Assembly: GCF_900101815.1 (NCBI RefSeq)
Contig: NZ_FNAO01000001.1
Span: 62,001-126,000, forward strand
Length of the DNA stretch: 64,000 nucleotides
Reading direction: 5' to 3'
Origin: Pricia antarctica
GTDB lineage: Bacteria > Bacteroidota > Bacteroidia > Flavobacteriales > Flavobacteriaceae
Part shown: one piece after another, positions 44,741 to 53,106 of the stretch
How the letters are laid out: each line of letters opens with the position of its first letter
Position numbering within the stretch: position 1 is the stretch's first letter
The notes under the pieces: model-generated
Database searches by the model: none
What the model saw: only the letters and a program-made list of their open reading frames with translations
Told to the model about the DNA's origin: nothing
Program-made: the position numbers and the translations under genes

Positions 44741-44813
44741 GGTGCCTTAGCTCAGTTGGTAGAGCAATGGACTGAAAATCCATGTGTCCCTGGTTCGATT
44801 CCTGGAGGCACCA
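44741..44813 (+). tRNA. tRNA-Phe (GAA)
   Basis: A 73-base tRNA. The acceptor stem is GGTGCCT / AGGCACC, the D arm is GCTCAGTTGGTAGAGC, the anticodon stem ATGGA / TCCAT encloses the loop CTGAAAA with anticodon GAA, the T arm is CCTGG TTCGATT CCTGG. The discriminator base is A and CCA is not encoded. It is framed by a perfect promoter and a strong terminator, so it is a single-gene unit. Confidence 0.97.
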
Positions 44814-44847
44814 CAAAAAATCCTTACCCCGCGTAAGGATTTTTTTG
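44814..44847 (+). terminator. Rho-independent terminator of tRNA-Phe
   Basis: TCCTTAC (44821-44827) pairs with GTAAGGA (44833-44839) around a 5-base loop. The A run before and T run after extend the stem and form the U tract. Confidence 0.9.
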
Positions 44848-44879
44848 TTTTTACCAGTATCTTGCATAAAACTATAGCT

Positions 44880-45851
44880 TTGACGTCCGTAGATACTTCA
44901 ACCCCGATTCCCGAGCTGCAAGCCTACCTTCGAGAGAAGGAATGGCTGAATCCCGATGAAAAAATTATCTCTATAGCGAAACCCGGCGAGGGTAATATGA
45001 ACGTCGTAATCCGTGTGGTAACCGACCAACGCTCTTTTATCCTAAAACAATCGCGGCCTTACGTGCAGAAATATCAAGAGGTCGAAGCGCCCGTGGAACG
45101 TATTGCGGTTGAAAAGAACTTTTATCAAGCGGTGCGTGACAACGCGGTGAATGCCCATATTCCAACTATCTTAGGATATGATTCCGCCGAAAACCTATTA
45201 CTTCTAGAGGATTTGGGGCACTGTGAGGATATGGTTTCCATCTACCGGCAAAGGGCCATACCTGCGAAGGAATTGGACAGGCTGATTTTTATACTCGGAC
45301 TCATCCATAGAAAAAACGTGAAAGACGACTTTCCGGATAACCTCGAAATGCGACGGCTGAACCACCAACATATTTTTGTGCTGCCTTTTCTTGAGGACAA
45401 TGGTCTTGACCTTGACGATGTACAACCCGGACTGCAAGAACTTTCAATTCCCTTTAAAACGGATGCAGTATTGAAATCGGTGGTCGACCGCATCGGAAAA
45501 AAATACCTATCCCCCGGAAAAACCCTGCTACATGGCGATTACTATCCCGGAAGTTGGATGACGGAGGGCGATAATCTCTATGTCATCGACCCTGAATTTG
45601 CGTTCCCCGGATTTGCGGAGTTCGATCTGGGCGTGATGGCGGCACACCTTATTATGGCCACCGGAAAAAAAAGGTTTTTGAACCAGATTCACGATCGCTA
45701 TCAAGGCGAGGCGGACAAAAAGCTGATGGGGCAGGTAGCGGGCATCGAAATCATCCGTCGTTTGATCGGGTTGGCGCAATTGCCCCTGGAACGAGACATC
45801 AACGAGAAGCGAAAGCTGTTAAAAAAGGCGCGTAGGCTGATAATGGGATGA
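44880..45851 (+). CDS. Methylthioribose-kinase-like phosphotransferase, probable TTG start
   Basis: A 323-residue kinase of the aminoglycoside phosphotransferase fold, closest by eye to 5-methylthioribose kinase (MtnK). The nucleotide loop is GEGNMNVVIRV (about 36-46), the ATP-binding Lys is in FILKQSRPYVQ, the catalytic loop is LLHGDYYPGSW (H218, D220; MtnK-type Ser in place of the usual Asn), and the metal site is VIDPEFAFPG (D237-E239). The frame is open from ATG 44784 but that lies inside tRNA-Phe; the next usable start is TTG 44880, after the terminator. The stop overlaps the ATG of the ADP-ribosylglycohydrolase gene by four bases. The substrate, probably a ribose-type sugar, is inferred. 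No mtnA is seen nearby. Confidence 0.82.
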   Translation: MTSVDTSTPIPELQAYLREKEWLNPDEKIISIAKPGEGNMNVVIRVVTDQRSFILKQSRPYVQKYQEVEAPVERIAVEKNFYQAVRDNAVNAHIPTILGYDSAENLLLLEDLGHCEDMVSIYRQRAIPAKELDRLIFILGLIHRKNVKDDFPDNLEMRRLNHQHIFVLPFLEDNGLDLDDVQPGLQELSIPFKTDAVLKSVVDRIGKKYLSPGKTLLHGDYYPGSWMTEGDNLYVIDPEFAFPGFAEFDLGVMAAHLIMATGKKRFLNQIHDRYQGEADKKLMGQVAGIEIIRRLIGLAQLPLERDINEKRKLLKKARRLIMG

Positions 45852-47212
45852 CAGATATAAAATGGATTTTTAATACTAAAATCATCCACCTAGCTACATA
45901 TACTACTTTGAAACATACCTTTTATTTTATTTTTGCCCTGTTGGCACTTGTTTCTTGCAAGGAAAACGTTTTCGACGTAAACATCCCTTCCCCGAAAAAA
46001 TCGACCTATATGGGCGACGATTTAAAACTATCGAAAGAGGCATATTACGATAAAGTGCTGGGCGCTTTGGTCGGTTCCGCTATCGGTGATGCCATGGGCG
46101 CCTCGACCGAAATGTGGCGCCGCAAAGACATTCAGCTTAAATACAGCTACATCACCGGTTTTACGCCCGCGGTGCGCGAACAGTCCCCCGAAGGCACATG
46201 GGGCCATAATCTTACTGCGGGCGCCACCACCGACGATACCCGCTGGAAATTCGCCATGGTGAAGTACCTCTCCAAGTACCAAAACGATTTGAACCCCCAG
46301 CACTTTGCCGATTTTATAACGGATTATTATACAGCTCTGGCGCGGAGCCTCTCGGATAATGGCGACATCCCCAAAACCGATTTTCTGGATACCCAAATCG
46401 AAAAGATCGACTGGATCAAGGAGTGGGCCCGTGTGGCCATGGCCTACCGCGACAATCCAGCAGCATATCAAAGGTCTTTGAACCGATTTTATGGGGGCGA
46501 GATGTCCTGCGCCGGCCAACTGTACACACCCATGTTCGGATTGGTGAGCGCGACCCCCGAAGACGCTTACAGCATCGCCTACGACCATTCCATTTTTGAT
46601 ATAGGCTATGCCAAGGATATTTCAGGCTTGGTCTCGGCCATGACCCAAGTGGCAATGCGTACCCAAAACATGGACTCCATAATCGACGCGGCCACGTTTA
46701 TCGATCCCGAAGGGTACCAAGACAGCCGTTTGGTGGGGCGCATCGCCTATTCCGTTGCCGATGCCTCGGTCAAGAATGTTTTGGAGGTAAAGGATTTAGT
46801 CTTGACGGATTCTTTGAGCGCGACAGATTCTTTGATTTTTAAAATGCCCAAAGGATTTACGGGCAATCAAAAGGATTGGATACATCAGGAAATGGTGTAT
46901 CAATATTTGGAAAAGGATGAAAAGGCCATCGCCTTCCATTCCGGGGAAATTTGGCAGATTTTGGTAACGGCCCTACAATTCGGTGAGGGCGATTTTGAAA
47001 AGACGATGCAATTTGTCGTCAACTACGGGAGGGACAATGACACCGTCGGCGCTGTCGCGGGAATAATCTTAGGGGCCAAAGACGGATATTCGAACCTTCC
47101 CGTAGCCTTACGCACCGAAGCACTTCGGGTCAACAAAGAAAACATGGGTATTGATCTGGAGGCATTGGCGCACGAAATGACGGAACGGAATGCCGCTAAT
47201 TTTACCGAATAA
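45848..47212 (+). CDS. ADP-ribosylglycohydrolase family lipoprotein
   Basis: A 454-residue protein of the ARH/DraG family, which cuts N- or O-glycosidic bonds to ADP-ribose. Both metal-binding motifs are intact: TTDDTRW (D129, D130) and GRDNDTVGAVAG near the C-terminus, plus LGALVGSAIGDAMGASTE. The ATG at 45848 overlaps the kinase stop (ATGA). A TTG at 45908 would give a tidier lipoprotein signal, MKHTFYFIFALLALVSC, so the real start may be there; from 45848 the lipobox Cys is residue 37. Either way the enzyme appears to be exported, unlike cytosolic DraG. Its partner substrate is unknown; a free nucleoside or ADP-ribose-like compound is as likely as a modified protein. Confidence 0.85.
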   Translation: MTDIKWIFNTKIIHLATYTTLKHTFYFIFALLALVSCKENVFDVNIPSPKKSTYMGDDLKLSKEAYYDKVLGALVGSAIGDAMGASTEMWRRKDIQLKYSYITGFTPAVREQSPEGTWGHNLTAGATTDDTRWKFAMVKYLSKYQNDLNPQHFADFITDYYTALARSLSDNGDIPKTDFLDTQIEKIDWIKEWARVAMAYRDNPAAYQRSLNRFYGGEMSCAGQLYTPMFGLVSATPEDAYSIAYDHSIFDIGYAKDISGLVSAMTQVAMRTQNMDSIIDAATFIDPEGYQDSRLVGRIAYSVADASVKNVLEVKDLVLTDSLSATDSLIFKMPKGFTGNQKDWIHQEMVYQYLEKDEKAIAFHSGEIWQILVTALQFGEGDFEKTMQFVVNYGRDNDTVGAVAGIILGAKDGYSNLPVALRTEALRVNKENMGIDLEALAHEMTERNAANFTE

Positions 47213-47332
47213 TTCCTTCGTTCGCGTTATTGTGTATTTCAAACAAAGTTCGCTAAGTGAAATAACCCAACTTCAGCCCATAGAATCAATACCATGATTC
47301 GCTGTGATGTTTGATAATAGCAATCTGGTCGA

Positions 47333-48901
47333 TCACCACACTCCTTTTACGGTGCCAATCCCAAACTTTTTAAACTCCAACGCCTTAGCATCCGAAGTGT
47401 TCACAATCTTCAAGGCATTGTAGTCTTCGTTAGGGAAAACCTGCGCCGTCATTACATACTGGCCTTTATTGAGAAAGATTTCTACAGATGACCTATCCAC
47501 CAAAATCCGTACTTCGTATTGGCCATCGGGCAAAACGGGGATTGGCATTTGCTGGATGGTTTTACCAAAATCTTCCTGAAAATCCGTTTTTCCCGAACGG
47601 GACCTGTCCAACGTAAATTCATTATCATCGGCCTTCATGGTCAAAACCAATTCTTCATCCGCTCCATTGCCGAATTTCAACTGAAAATCTCTGGATGAAG
47701 TCGTAAAACGAACTTCGGACTGCATCAGACTATCAACGGAAATTGACTGCTCTTCCCCAATGGCGATGTTCAGATCTTTCGTAGACCCTTCCGAAATAAG
47801 GCCATCCACTTTTTCTATCGGATAGTTGAAAAGCGCATATCCCTCGCCCACGCGCTCCAAAGCTAATTTTCTTGGGAGGGTCATGGCACTGCGCCACGTC
47901 GATGTCGGGGTTTCGTTGGCATATTGCCAGTTGCTCATCCATCCTAAAAAAAGGGTTTCATCATCTGGCGTATTGCTGAAGGTGACCCCTGCATAATTAT
48001 CGGTGCCCCAATCGATCCAACGGTCTTCGGTCTGGTCGGTGGTAAAGGTTTTCCCGTCAAAATCTCCTATAAAATACTGTGTGCCGCTTCCCCCGTTCGG
48101 TGCACCGGGATTGATACTGATGAATAACACCCACTTTTCTTCCTCGATACCCCCGATTTTAAACGGTATCAGATCGGGACATTCCCAGACCCCGCCGTGG
48201 GCGCCCTTATCCTTACCGAATTCGCCGAGTAATCCCCAGTCCCTTAGATTCTTGGAACCGTAGAACTGGGCATGATCGCCAGCTACGAGACTCATTATCC
48301 ATTTTTGGTCGGGTTCGTACCAGAAGACCTTGGGATCTCTGAAATCGGTCAAATTTTCATTGTCGATTACCGGATTATCCTTGTATTTTGTCCACGAATC
48401 GCCGTTATCAAGGCTGTAAGCGATTCCTTGGGTCTCGAAACCAGTGGAGTCGCTGGCTTGCTTTTTCGCATTGTGATAGGTAAAAATGGCTACCAAGGGC
48501 GGATTGCCATCCGTACCGAAACCGGACGAATTCTGTTTATCGAGCACTGCGCTTCCCGAAAAAATGAATCCATGGTCATCAGGATAGAGCGCAATCGGCT
48601 TATGTTCCCAATGCAATAAATCGTTACTCGTTGCATGCCCCCAGTGCATAGGTCCCCAAACTGTGCTCTTTGGATGGTATTGATAGAAGAGATGGTACAC
48701 TCCCTTGTTGTAGACCATACCATTGGGATCGTTCATCCACATGGTTTCTGGGGAAAAATGGAACTGCGGCCGGTAAGGTTCGGTATAATAGGCTCTATTG
48801 GTTTTTTGGGACATAGATTCTCGGGTATTTTTGTCGTCTTTACAGGATGCCAAAAATAGTACAACGAAAAGAAACGGCATCCAATTATTAGTAGTGACCA
48901 T
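47333..48901 (-). CDS. GH32 fructan hydrolase lipoprotein
   Basis: A 522-residue glycoside hydrolase family 32 enzyme (levanase, inulinase or invertase type). The lipoprotein signal MVTTNNWMPFLFVVLFLASC puts the acylated Cys at 20. The nucleophile motif is WMNDPNGMVY, followed by FRDPKVFW with the stabilising Asp and WECPDLIPF with the acid/base Glu. The C-terminal beta-sandwich shows VDRSSVEIFLNKG. It stands alone, convergent with the ADP-ribosylglycohydrolase gene (120 bases between) and divergent from the rhodanese gene. No fructan SusC/SusD or fructokinase is seen here. Confidence 0.95.
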   Translation of the reverse strand: MVTTNNWMPFLFVVLFLASCKDDKNTRESMSQKTNRAYYTEPYRPQFHFSPETMWMNDPNGMVYNKGVYHLFYQYHPKSTVWGPMHWGHATSNDLLHWEHKPIALYPDDHGFIFSGSAVLDKQNSSGFGTDGNPPLVAIFTYHNAKKQASDSTGFETQGIAYSLDNGDSWTKYKDNPVIDNENLTDFRDPKVFWYEPDQKWIMSLVAGDHAQFYGSKNLRDWGLLGEFGKDKGAHGGVWECPDLIPFKIGGIEEEKWVLFISINPGAPNGGSGTQYFIGDFDGKTFTTDQTEDRWIDWGTDNYAGVTFSNTPDDETLFLGWMSNWQYANETPTSTWRSAMTLPRKLALERVGEGYALFNYPIEKVDGLISEGSTKDLNIAIGEEQSISVDSLMQSEVRFTTSSRDFQLKFGNGADEELVLTMKADDNEFTLDRSRSGKTDFQEDFGKTIQQMPIPVLPDGQYEVRILVDRSSVEIFLNKGQYVMTAQVFPNEDYNALKIVNTSDAKALEFKKFGIGTVKGVW

Positions 48902-48998
48902 AGTATTTTTTTGTCCCTAAATCTATCCTATTGTATCACATGTAATGCGTAAACGCCAAAACGGATACCCATGAATTTCAAACACCTCCCGAAAATAG

Positions 48999-49006
48999 TA
49001 TCTTTA
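48999..49006 (+). promoter_or_regulatory. Candidate -7 element for the rhodanese gene
   Basis: TATCTTTA is one base from TAnnTTTG and lies 20 bases before the rhodanese ATG. No clear TTTG precedes it at the usual spacing. Confidence 0.3.
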
Positions 49007-49026
49007 CGCGGACTATTTTAAAAACT

Positions 49027-49539
49027 ATGCGATTTTTTATCATTACAGTTCTTTATTTCACTTGTTGTCCCCCGGTTTTTGCGCAGACCAAAATGGACAA
49101 AACCCTAAAAAAATTCAACAAAGAGAGCGTGCCCTATATTAAGGTAGATGCCCTGAACGGTATGAACCATGTAGTATTGCTTGATGCCAGGGAAAAAGAG
49201 GAATATGAGGTAAGCCATTTAAAAAATGCCATTTGGGTCGGCGCCAAAACCTTTGATCTGGATTCCGTTGTCCCGAAAATTGAAGATAAAAACACTGAAA
49301 TCATAGTCTACTGCTCCATCGGTGTCCGTTCCGAGAACATCGGCGAAAAATTGATGGATGCCGGCTACCCCAACGTGAAAAACCTGTACGGAGGTATCTT
49401 CGAATGGAAGAATGAAGGGCATGCCGTCTATAATCCGGAAGGCAACGAGACCGAAAAGGTACATGCGTTTAACAAGCATTGGGGGAAGTTGCTGAAGAAG
49501 GGGGAAAAGGTGTACGGCGCGGCAGACGGAGGCCCTTAG
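49027..49539 (+). CDS. Exported rhodanese-like protein
   Basis: A 170-residue single-domain rhodanese with signal peptide MRFFIITVLYFTCCPPVFA, hence periplasmic. The domain starts VVLLDAREKEEYEVSHLKNAIWVG and carries the active-site Cys in IVYCSIGVRSENIG, followed by KNLYGGIFEWKNEGHAV. Rhodaneses carry sulfur (or bind arsenate in some cases) on that Cys. It lies 120 bases ahead of a TIGR04282 glycosyltransferase and a purine nucleoside phosphorylase, a trio that recurs in arsenosugar gene sets of related bacteria, though its part in such a pathway is not established. Confidence 0.92.
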   Translation: MRFFIITVLYFTCCPPVFAQTKMDKTLKKFNKESVPYIKVDALNGMNHVVLLDAREKEEYEVSHLKNAIWVGAKTFDLDSVVPKIEDKNTEIIVYCSIGVRSENIGEKLMDAGYPNVKNLYGGIFEWKNEGHAVYNPEGNETEKVHAFNKHWGKLLKKGEKVYGAADGGP

Positions 49540-49659
49540 GGACCCCCGTTTGGCAAAACTTAAGACAAGGGCATACAACTTTCTAACCCTATTCCCATCA
49601 CATATCAAAATAAAACCATACGGGCGTAAAATTTTGCGCCGTTACTATAAAAATTCATC

Positions 49660-50337
49660 ATGGGTATTATTAACCAAAAAGAGAACAAATACGATAAAAA
49701 GACCATCCATTTTACGCTGGCCTCCTCGAAAGATCTTTTGCTCATTTTTACGCGCAATCCCGAATTGGGGAAGTGCAAGACACGTTTGGCGGAGACCGTG
49801 GGCGACGAAACGGCATTGGATATATATAAATTTTTGCTGCGGCATACGGTGTCCATCACCGAAAATCTGAACGCGGCCAAACAGGTGTGGTATTCCGAAG
49901 AAATCTGGGAAGATGACATTTGGGACGATGCGTTTTACGACAAAAAACTTCAAAAGGGGCCGGATCTGGGTGTTCGTATGGCCAATGCCTTTCAAGAGGG
50001 ATTTGCATCGGGCTATGAGAAGATTATAATAATTGGAAGCGACATGTTCGATCTTAAGCAAAATGACCTCGAAAATGCGTTCGCCCAACTCGATGAAAAT
50101 GATTTTGTGGTAGGTCCAGCGCAAGATGGCGGGTATTATCTGTTGGGAATGAAAACCTTCAAGTCCGAACTTTTTCAAAACAAACCATGGGGTTCGAAAA
50201 CAGTCTTGGAAGATACCCTTGGGAATCTCAAAGACGACAAAATTGCTATTTTAGAAGAACGCAATGACGTCGATGTTTATGAGGATATAAAGGATGATAA
50301 CGCCTTTCAACACTTTTTAAAGCATATAGGGAAATGA
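49660..50337 (+). CDS. TIGR04282 family (DUF2064) glycosyltransferase
   Basis: A 225-residue nucleotidyl/glycosyltransferase-like protein with a Rossmann-type GT-A fold. The start LLLIFTRNPELGKCKTRLAETVGDETAL is the family signature, then IIIIGSDMFDL with the metal-binding Asp, and VVGPAQDGGYYLLGMK. The family is named for arsenosugar biosynthesis because it travels with the radical SAM enzyme ArsS. Neither ArsS nor the methyltransferase ArsM is in this window. The stop overlaps the ATG of the purine nucleoside phosphorylase by four bases (ATGA). Confidence 0.9.
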   Translation: MGIINQKENKYDKKTIHFTLASSKDLLLIFTRNPELGKCKTRLAETVGDETALDIYKFLLRHTVSITENLNAAKQVWYSEEIWEDDIWDDAFYDKKLQKGPDLGVRMANAFQEGFASGYEKIIIIGSDMFDLKQNDLENAFAQLDENDFVVGPAQDGGYYLLGMKTFKSELFQNKPWGSKTVLEDTLGNLKDDKIAILEERNDVDVYEDIKDDNAFQHFLKHIGK

Positions 50338-51149
50338 CACAAAGACAACTAGACGAGTCTACAGCCTATCTCCAGAATAAGGGATTTGATTCGCCGGAAA
50401 TCGGTATTGTTTTAGGCACAGGCCTAGGGAAACTGGCCGATGCCATTGAAGATCCGGTCGTAGCCCATTACAATCATATTCCGTTTTTTCCGTTGGCCAC
50501 GGTAGAATTCCATTCCGGCAAATTGATCTACGGCACTTTGCAGGGTAAAAAAACCGTAGTGATGCAAGGGCGTTTTCATTTATACGAAGGATATGATTTC
50601 TTGGATGTCACCTACCCCGTTCGCGTCATGTACCAATTGGGAATCAAAAAACTTTTTATCAGTAATGCCTCCGGCGCCATCAATCTCCAATTTGGTTTGG
50701 GCGACCTGATGCTTATCGAAGACCATATCAATTTACAGGGCGGTTCGCCGCTGGCCTTTAAAAATGTAGCTAAGTTCGGCACCCGGTTTACCGACATGGC
50801 CGAGCCCTATGACATGGACATGCGCAAAAAGCTCGTCGAAATCGCGAAAAAAGAGAACATAACCCTACAAAAAGGCGTTTATGCTTCCGTGGTAGGCCCA
50901 CAATTGGAGACCAAGGCCGAATACCGCATGCTTAAAATATTGGGTGCCGATGCAGTCGGAATGAGTACCGTACCCGAGGTCATCGTCGCCAACCATTTGA
51001 ACCTTCCCGTGGTGGCCGTATCGGTATTGACCGACATGTGCGATCCCGATAATCCAGAACCGGTTAATATTCAGTCCATTCTTTCAGTTGCGGAGAAGGC
51101 GGAACCTAAGATGGTGAAATTGTTTCGGGCATTGATCGGGGCATTGTAG
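50334..51149 (+). CDS. Purine nucleoside phosphorylase, trimeric type
   Basis: A 271-residue PNP-I family enzyme that splits purine nucleosides with phosphate. It shows GIVLGTGLGKLADAI, the phosphate-site segment VVMQGRFHLYEGYD, SNASGAIN and VVGPQLETKAEYRML with E192. At the base-contact position, where 6-oxopurine PNPs carry Asn (LITN), this protein has Asp (VLTD, D234), as in methylthioadenosine phosphorylases. That hints at 6-aminopurine nucleosides such as adenosine derivatives; the alignment was done by eye. It is translationally coupled to the TIGR04282 gene. Confidence 0.92.
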   Translation: MTQRQLDESTAYLQNKGFDSPEIGIVLGTGLGKLADAIEDPVVAHYNHIPFFPLATVEFHSGKLIYGTLQGKKTVVMQGRFHLYEGYDFLDVTYPVRVMYQLGIKKLFISNASGAINLQFGLGDLMLIEDHINLQGGSPLAFKNVAKFGTRFTDMAEPYDMDMRKKLVEIAKKENITLQKGVYASVVGPQLETKAEYRMLKILGADAVGMSTVPEVIVANHLNLPVVAVSVLTDMCDPDNPEPVNIQSILSVAEKAEPKMVKLFRALIGAL

Positions 51150-51239
51150 GGGCTAAGCTCGGCACATCCCAGATTTCAGTTTCGGAATTTGGAATTTTGA
51201 ATTTTGCCCGATAAAATTTGAATGGGGGTACCATCCTAT

Positions 51240-51641
51240 TTACAAGTTGCTATCAAATGGCTCTGTGCGTTCACACAATTGCAAGGGCATCCCCCAAGGA
51301 TCCCGCAACATAATGAGATGGCTGCCGTCCTCTTTTTTGACTTCCTCTATAAAGGTGGCTCCTTCGGCCATAAGCCTATCCTTATCTTCCTCCGCGTTTT
51401 TGGAAACAAAGGCCAGATGAAAGCTTAGAAAATGCTGAAGGGTAAAATCAGTTATGGCCTCGTCCGGTCTGTGATAGAGTTCCAACATCACTCTTCCTGA
51501 AGCATCGGCCAAAAAGGTCATAAAAGGAGGCTCTTTTTGAGCCTTTACCACTTTCAATCCCACAAATTCGGAGTACCAATCCACCACGGCATCTACATGG
51601 GTTACGTTCAGCGCAAAATGTTCGAAAATCATGGTGTTCAT
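51240..51641 (-). CDS. VOC family (glyoxalase-like) protein
   Basis: A 133-residue vicinal-oxygen-chelate protein. It starts MIFEHFALNVTHVDAVVDWYSEFVGLKVV (first metal His), continues HLAFVSKNAEEDKDRLMAEG and ends with IMLRDPWGMPLQLCERTEPF, the usual second half. Substrate unknown; members include lyases, dioxygenases and resistance proteins. It converges with the PNP gene (90 bases, no gene) and is divergent from serS. Confidence 0.88.
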   Translation of the reverse strand: MNTMIFEHFALNVTHVDAVVDWYSEFVGLKVVKAQKEPPFMTFLADASGRVMLELYHRPDEAITDFTLQHFLSFHLAFVSKNAEEDKDRLMAEGATFIEEVKKEDGSHLIMLRDPWGMPLQLCERTEPFDSNL

Positions 51642-51703
51642 CAGTTTTAAAATATACCAAGTAAAAGTATCGGTTTTTACACAAGTTCATCAAATGATTC
51701 CCT

Positions 51704-51711
51704 TAAATTTG
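51704..51711 (+). promoter_or_regulatory. Candidate -7 element for serS
   Basis: TAAATTTG matches TAnnTTTG and lies 19 bases before the serS ATG, which would give a very short leader. The -33 region is poor. Confidence 0.4.
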
Positions 51712-51730
51712 TCGGAAATATTAGGGATAC

Positions 51731-53002
51731 ATGTTACAATTACAAGCCATACGCGAGAACAAAGACCGCTTTATCGCTGCACTGAAAAAGCGGAATATCG
51801 ACGCGGCACCGATGATAGAAGAGGTTATCCTGTTGGATGAAAAACGCCGTACGACACAGACCCAGCTGGACCATATTTTGGCGGAAAGCAACAAAATATC
51901 CAAAAACATAGGCGCACTTTACAAAAACGGAAAGTATCAGGAAGCCGAAATCATAAAGCAAAAAACAGGAAGCCTCAAAGAAGATTCCAAAAAACTTGGG
52001 GACGAACTCAGCACCGCGACCGAAGCGTTACAGAAAGTACTGTACCAAATTCCCAACGTACCCCATGACACCGTACCAGCGGGCACTTCCGAAGAAGATA
52101 ACGAAGAGGTTTACGAAGAGGGCGCTATTCCCGTTTTACAGACCGATGCCCTGCCCCATTGGGAACTGGCCAAAAAATACGATATCATCGACCTTGAACT
52201 GGGCGTAAAGATTGCGGGTGCCGGTTTTCCTGTTTACAAAGGAAAAGGCGCCAAATTGCAGCGTGCCTTGATCAACTATTTCTTGGACAAAAATACCGCA
52301 GAAGGCTATACCGAGGTACAAGTACCGCACCTGGTCAACGAAGCTTCCGGCTATGGCACGGGACAATTACCGGACAAAGAGGGCCAAATGTACCATCTGC
52401 CGGAAGATAACTTGTATCTAATCCCTACCGGGGAAGTGCCCGTGACCAATATGTTCCGGGACCAAATTTTGGAGACCAGTGATTTTCCCTTAAAATATAC
52501 CGCCTACACCCCCTGTTTTAGAAGGGAAGCCGGCAGCTATGGCGCTCACGTGAGGGGTCTGAACCGCCTGCACCAGTTTGACAAAGTAGAAATTGTTCGG
52601 GTAGAGCATCCCGACGGGTCCTATGCCGCTTTAGACCAAATGGTCGAACATGTCAAAATCATTCTTCGCGAACTCGAACTCCCCTATCGCATTTTGCGCC
52701 TATGTGGTGGTGACCTTGGCTTTACGGCCGCACTAACCTACGATTTCGAGGTGTTCAGCACGGCACAAGACCGTTGGCTCGAAATCAGTTCCGTCTCCAA
52801 TTTCGAGACCTATCAGGCCAATCGCCTAAAACTGCGCTTTAAGGATGAAAACGGAAAAAGCCAATACGCACATACCCTGAACGGGAGTGCCCTGGCCCTA
52901 CCTCGCGTCGTGGCAGGTATTTTAGAGAACTATCAAACTGCCGAGGGTATTCGTATTCCCAAGGTTCTGGTGCCGTATTGTGGGTTTGATATCATCGATT
53001 GA
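51731..53002 (+). CDS. serS: Seryl-tRNA synthetase
   Basis: A 423-residue class II aminoacyl-tRNA synthetase that charges tRNA-Ser. Residues 1-110 form the long coiled-coil arm (MLQLQAIRENKDRFIAALKKRNID). The catalytic domain shows motif 1 around YTEVQVPHLVNE, the serine-site IPTGEVPVTN, motif 2 in FRREAGSYGAHVRGLNRLHQF and motif 3 in GSALALPRVVAGILENYQ. Length is typical. Confidence 0.97.
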   Translation: MLQLQAIRENKDRFIAALKKRNIDAAPMIEEVILLDEKRRTTQTQLDHILAESNKISKNIGALYKNGKYQEAEIIKQKTGSLKEDSKKLGDELSTATEALQKVLYQIPNVPHDTVPAGTSEEDNEEVYEEGAIPVLQTDALPHWELAKKYDIIDLELGVKIAGAGFPVYKGKGAKLQRALINYFLDKNTAEGYTEVQVPHLVNEASGYGTGQLPDKEGQMYHLPEDNLYLIPTGEVPVTNMFRDQILETSDFPLKYTAYTPCFRREAGSYGAHVRGLNRLHQFDKVEIVRVEHPDGSYAALDQMVEHVKIILRELELPYRILRLCGGDLGFTAALTYDFEVFSTAQDRWLEISSVSNFETYQANRLKLRFKDENGKSQYAHTLNGSALALPRVVAGILENYQTAEGIRIPKVLVPYCGFDIID

Positions 53003-53041
53003 CCTCGAATTTTATTGACCAGCCATCCAGATATTAATCCT

Positions 53042-53049
53042 TAACTTTG
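53042..53049 (+). promoter_or_regulatory. Candidate -7 element for the 594-residue TPR gene
   Basis: TAACTTTG matches TAnnTTTG, 57 bases ahead of the ATG. TTG occurs 24 bases upstream, longer than the usual spacing. Confidence 0.35.
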
Positions 53050-53106
53050 ATAGAAAGATCTAATTTCAAAATGCAGTCTCTAAAAAATCGCGCTTAAACG
53101 TATCCA

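Noticed and set aside
44741-44813. tRNA-Phe as an integration site for a mobile island
   Set aside because: No integrase, no second copy of the tRNA 3' end and no change of gene style were found downstream.
44784-44879. Upstream part of the kinase frame, with an ATG at 44784
   Set aside because: It lies inside tRNA-Phe and across its terminator; the kinase fold does not need these residues, so translation must start later.
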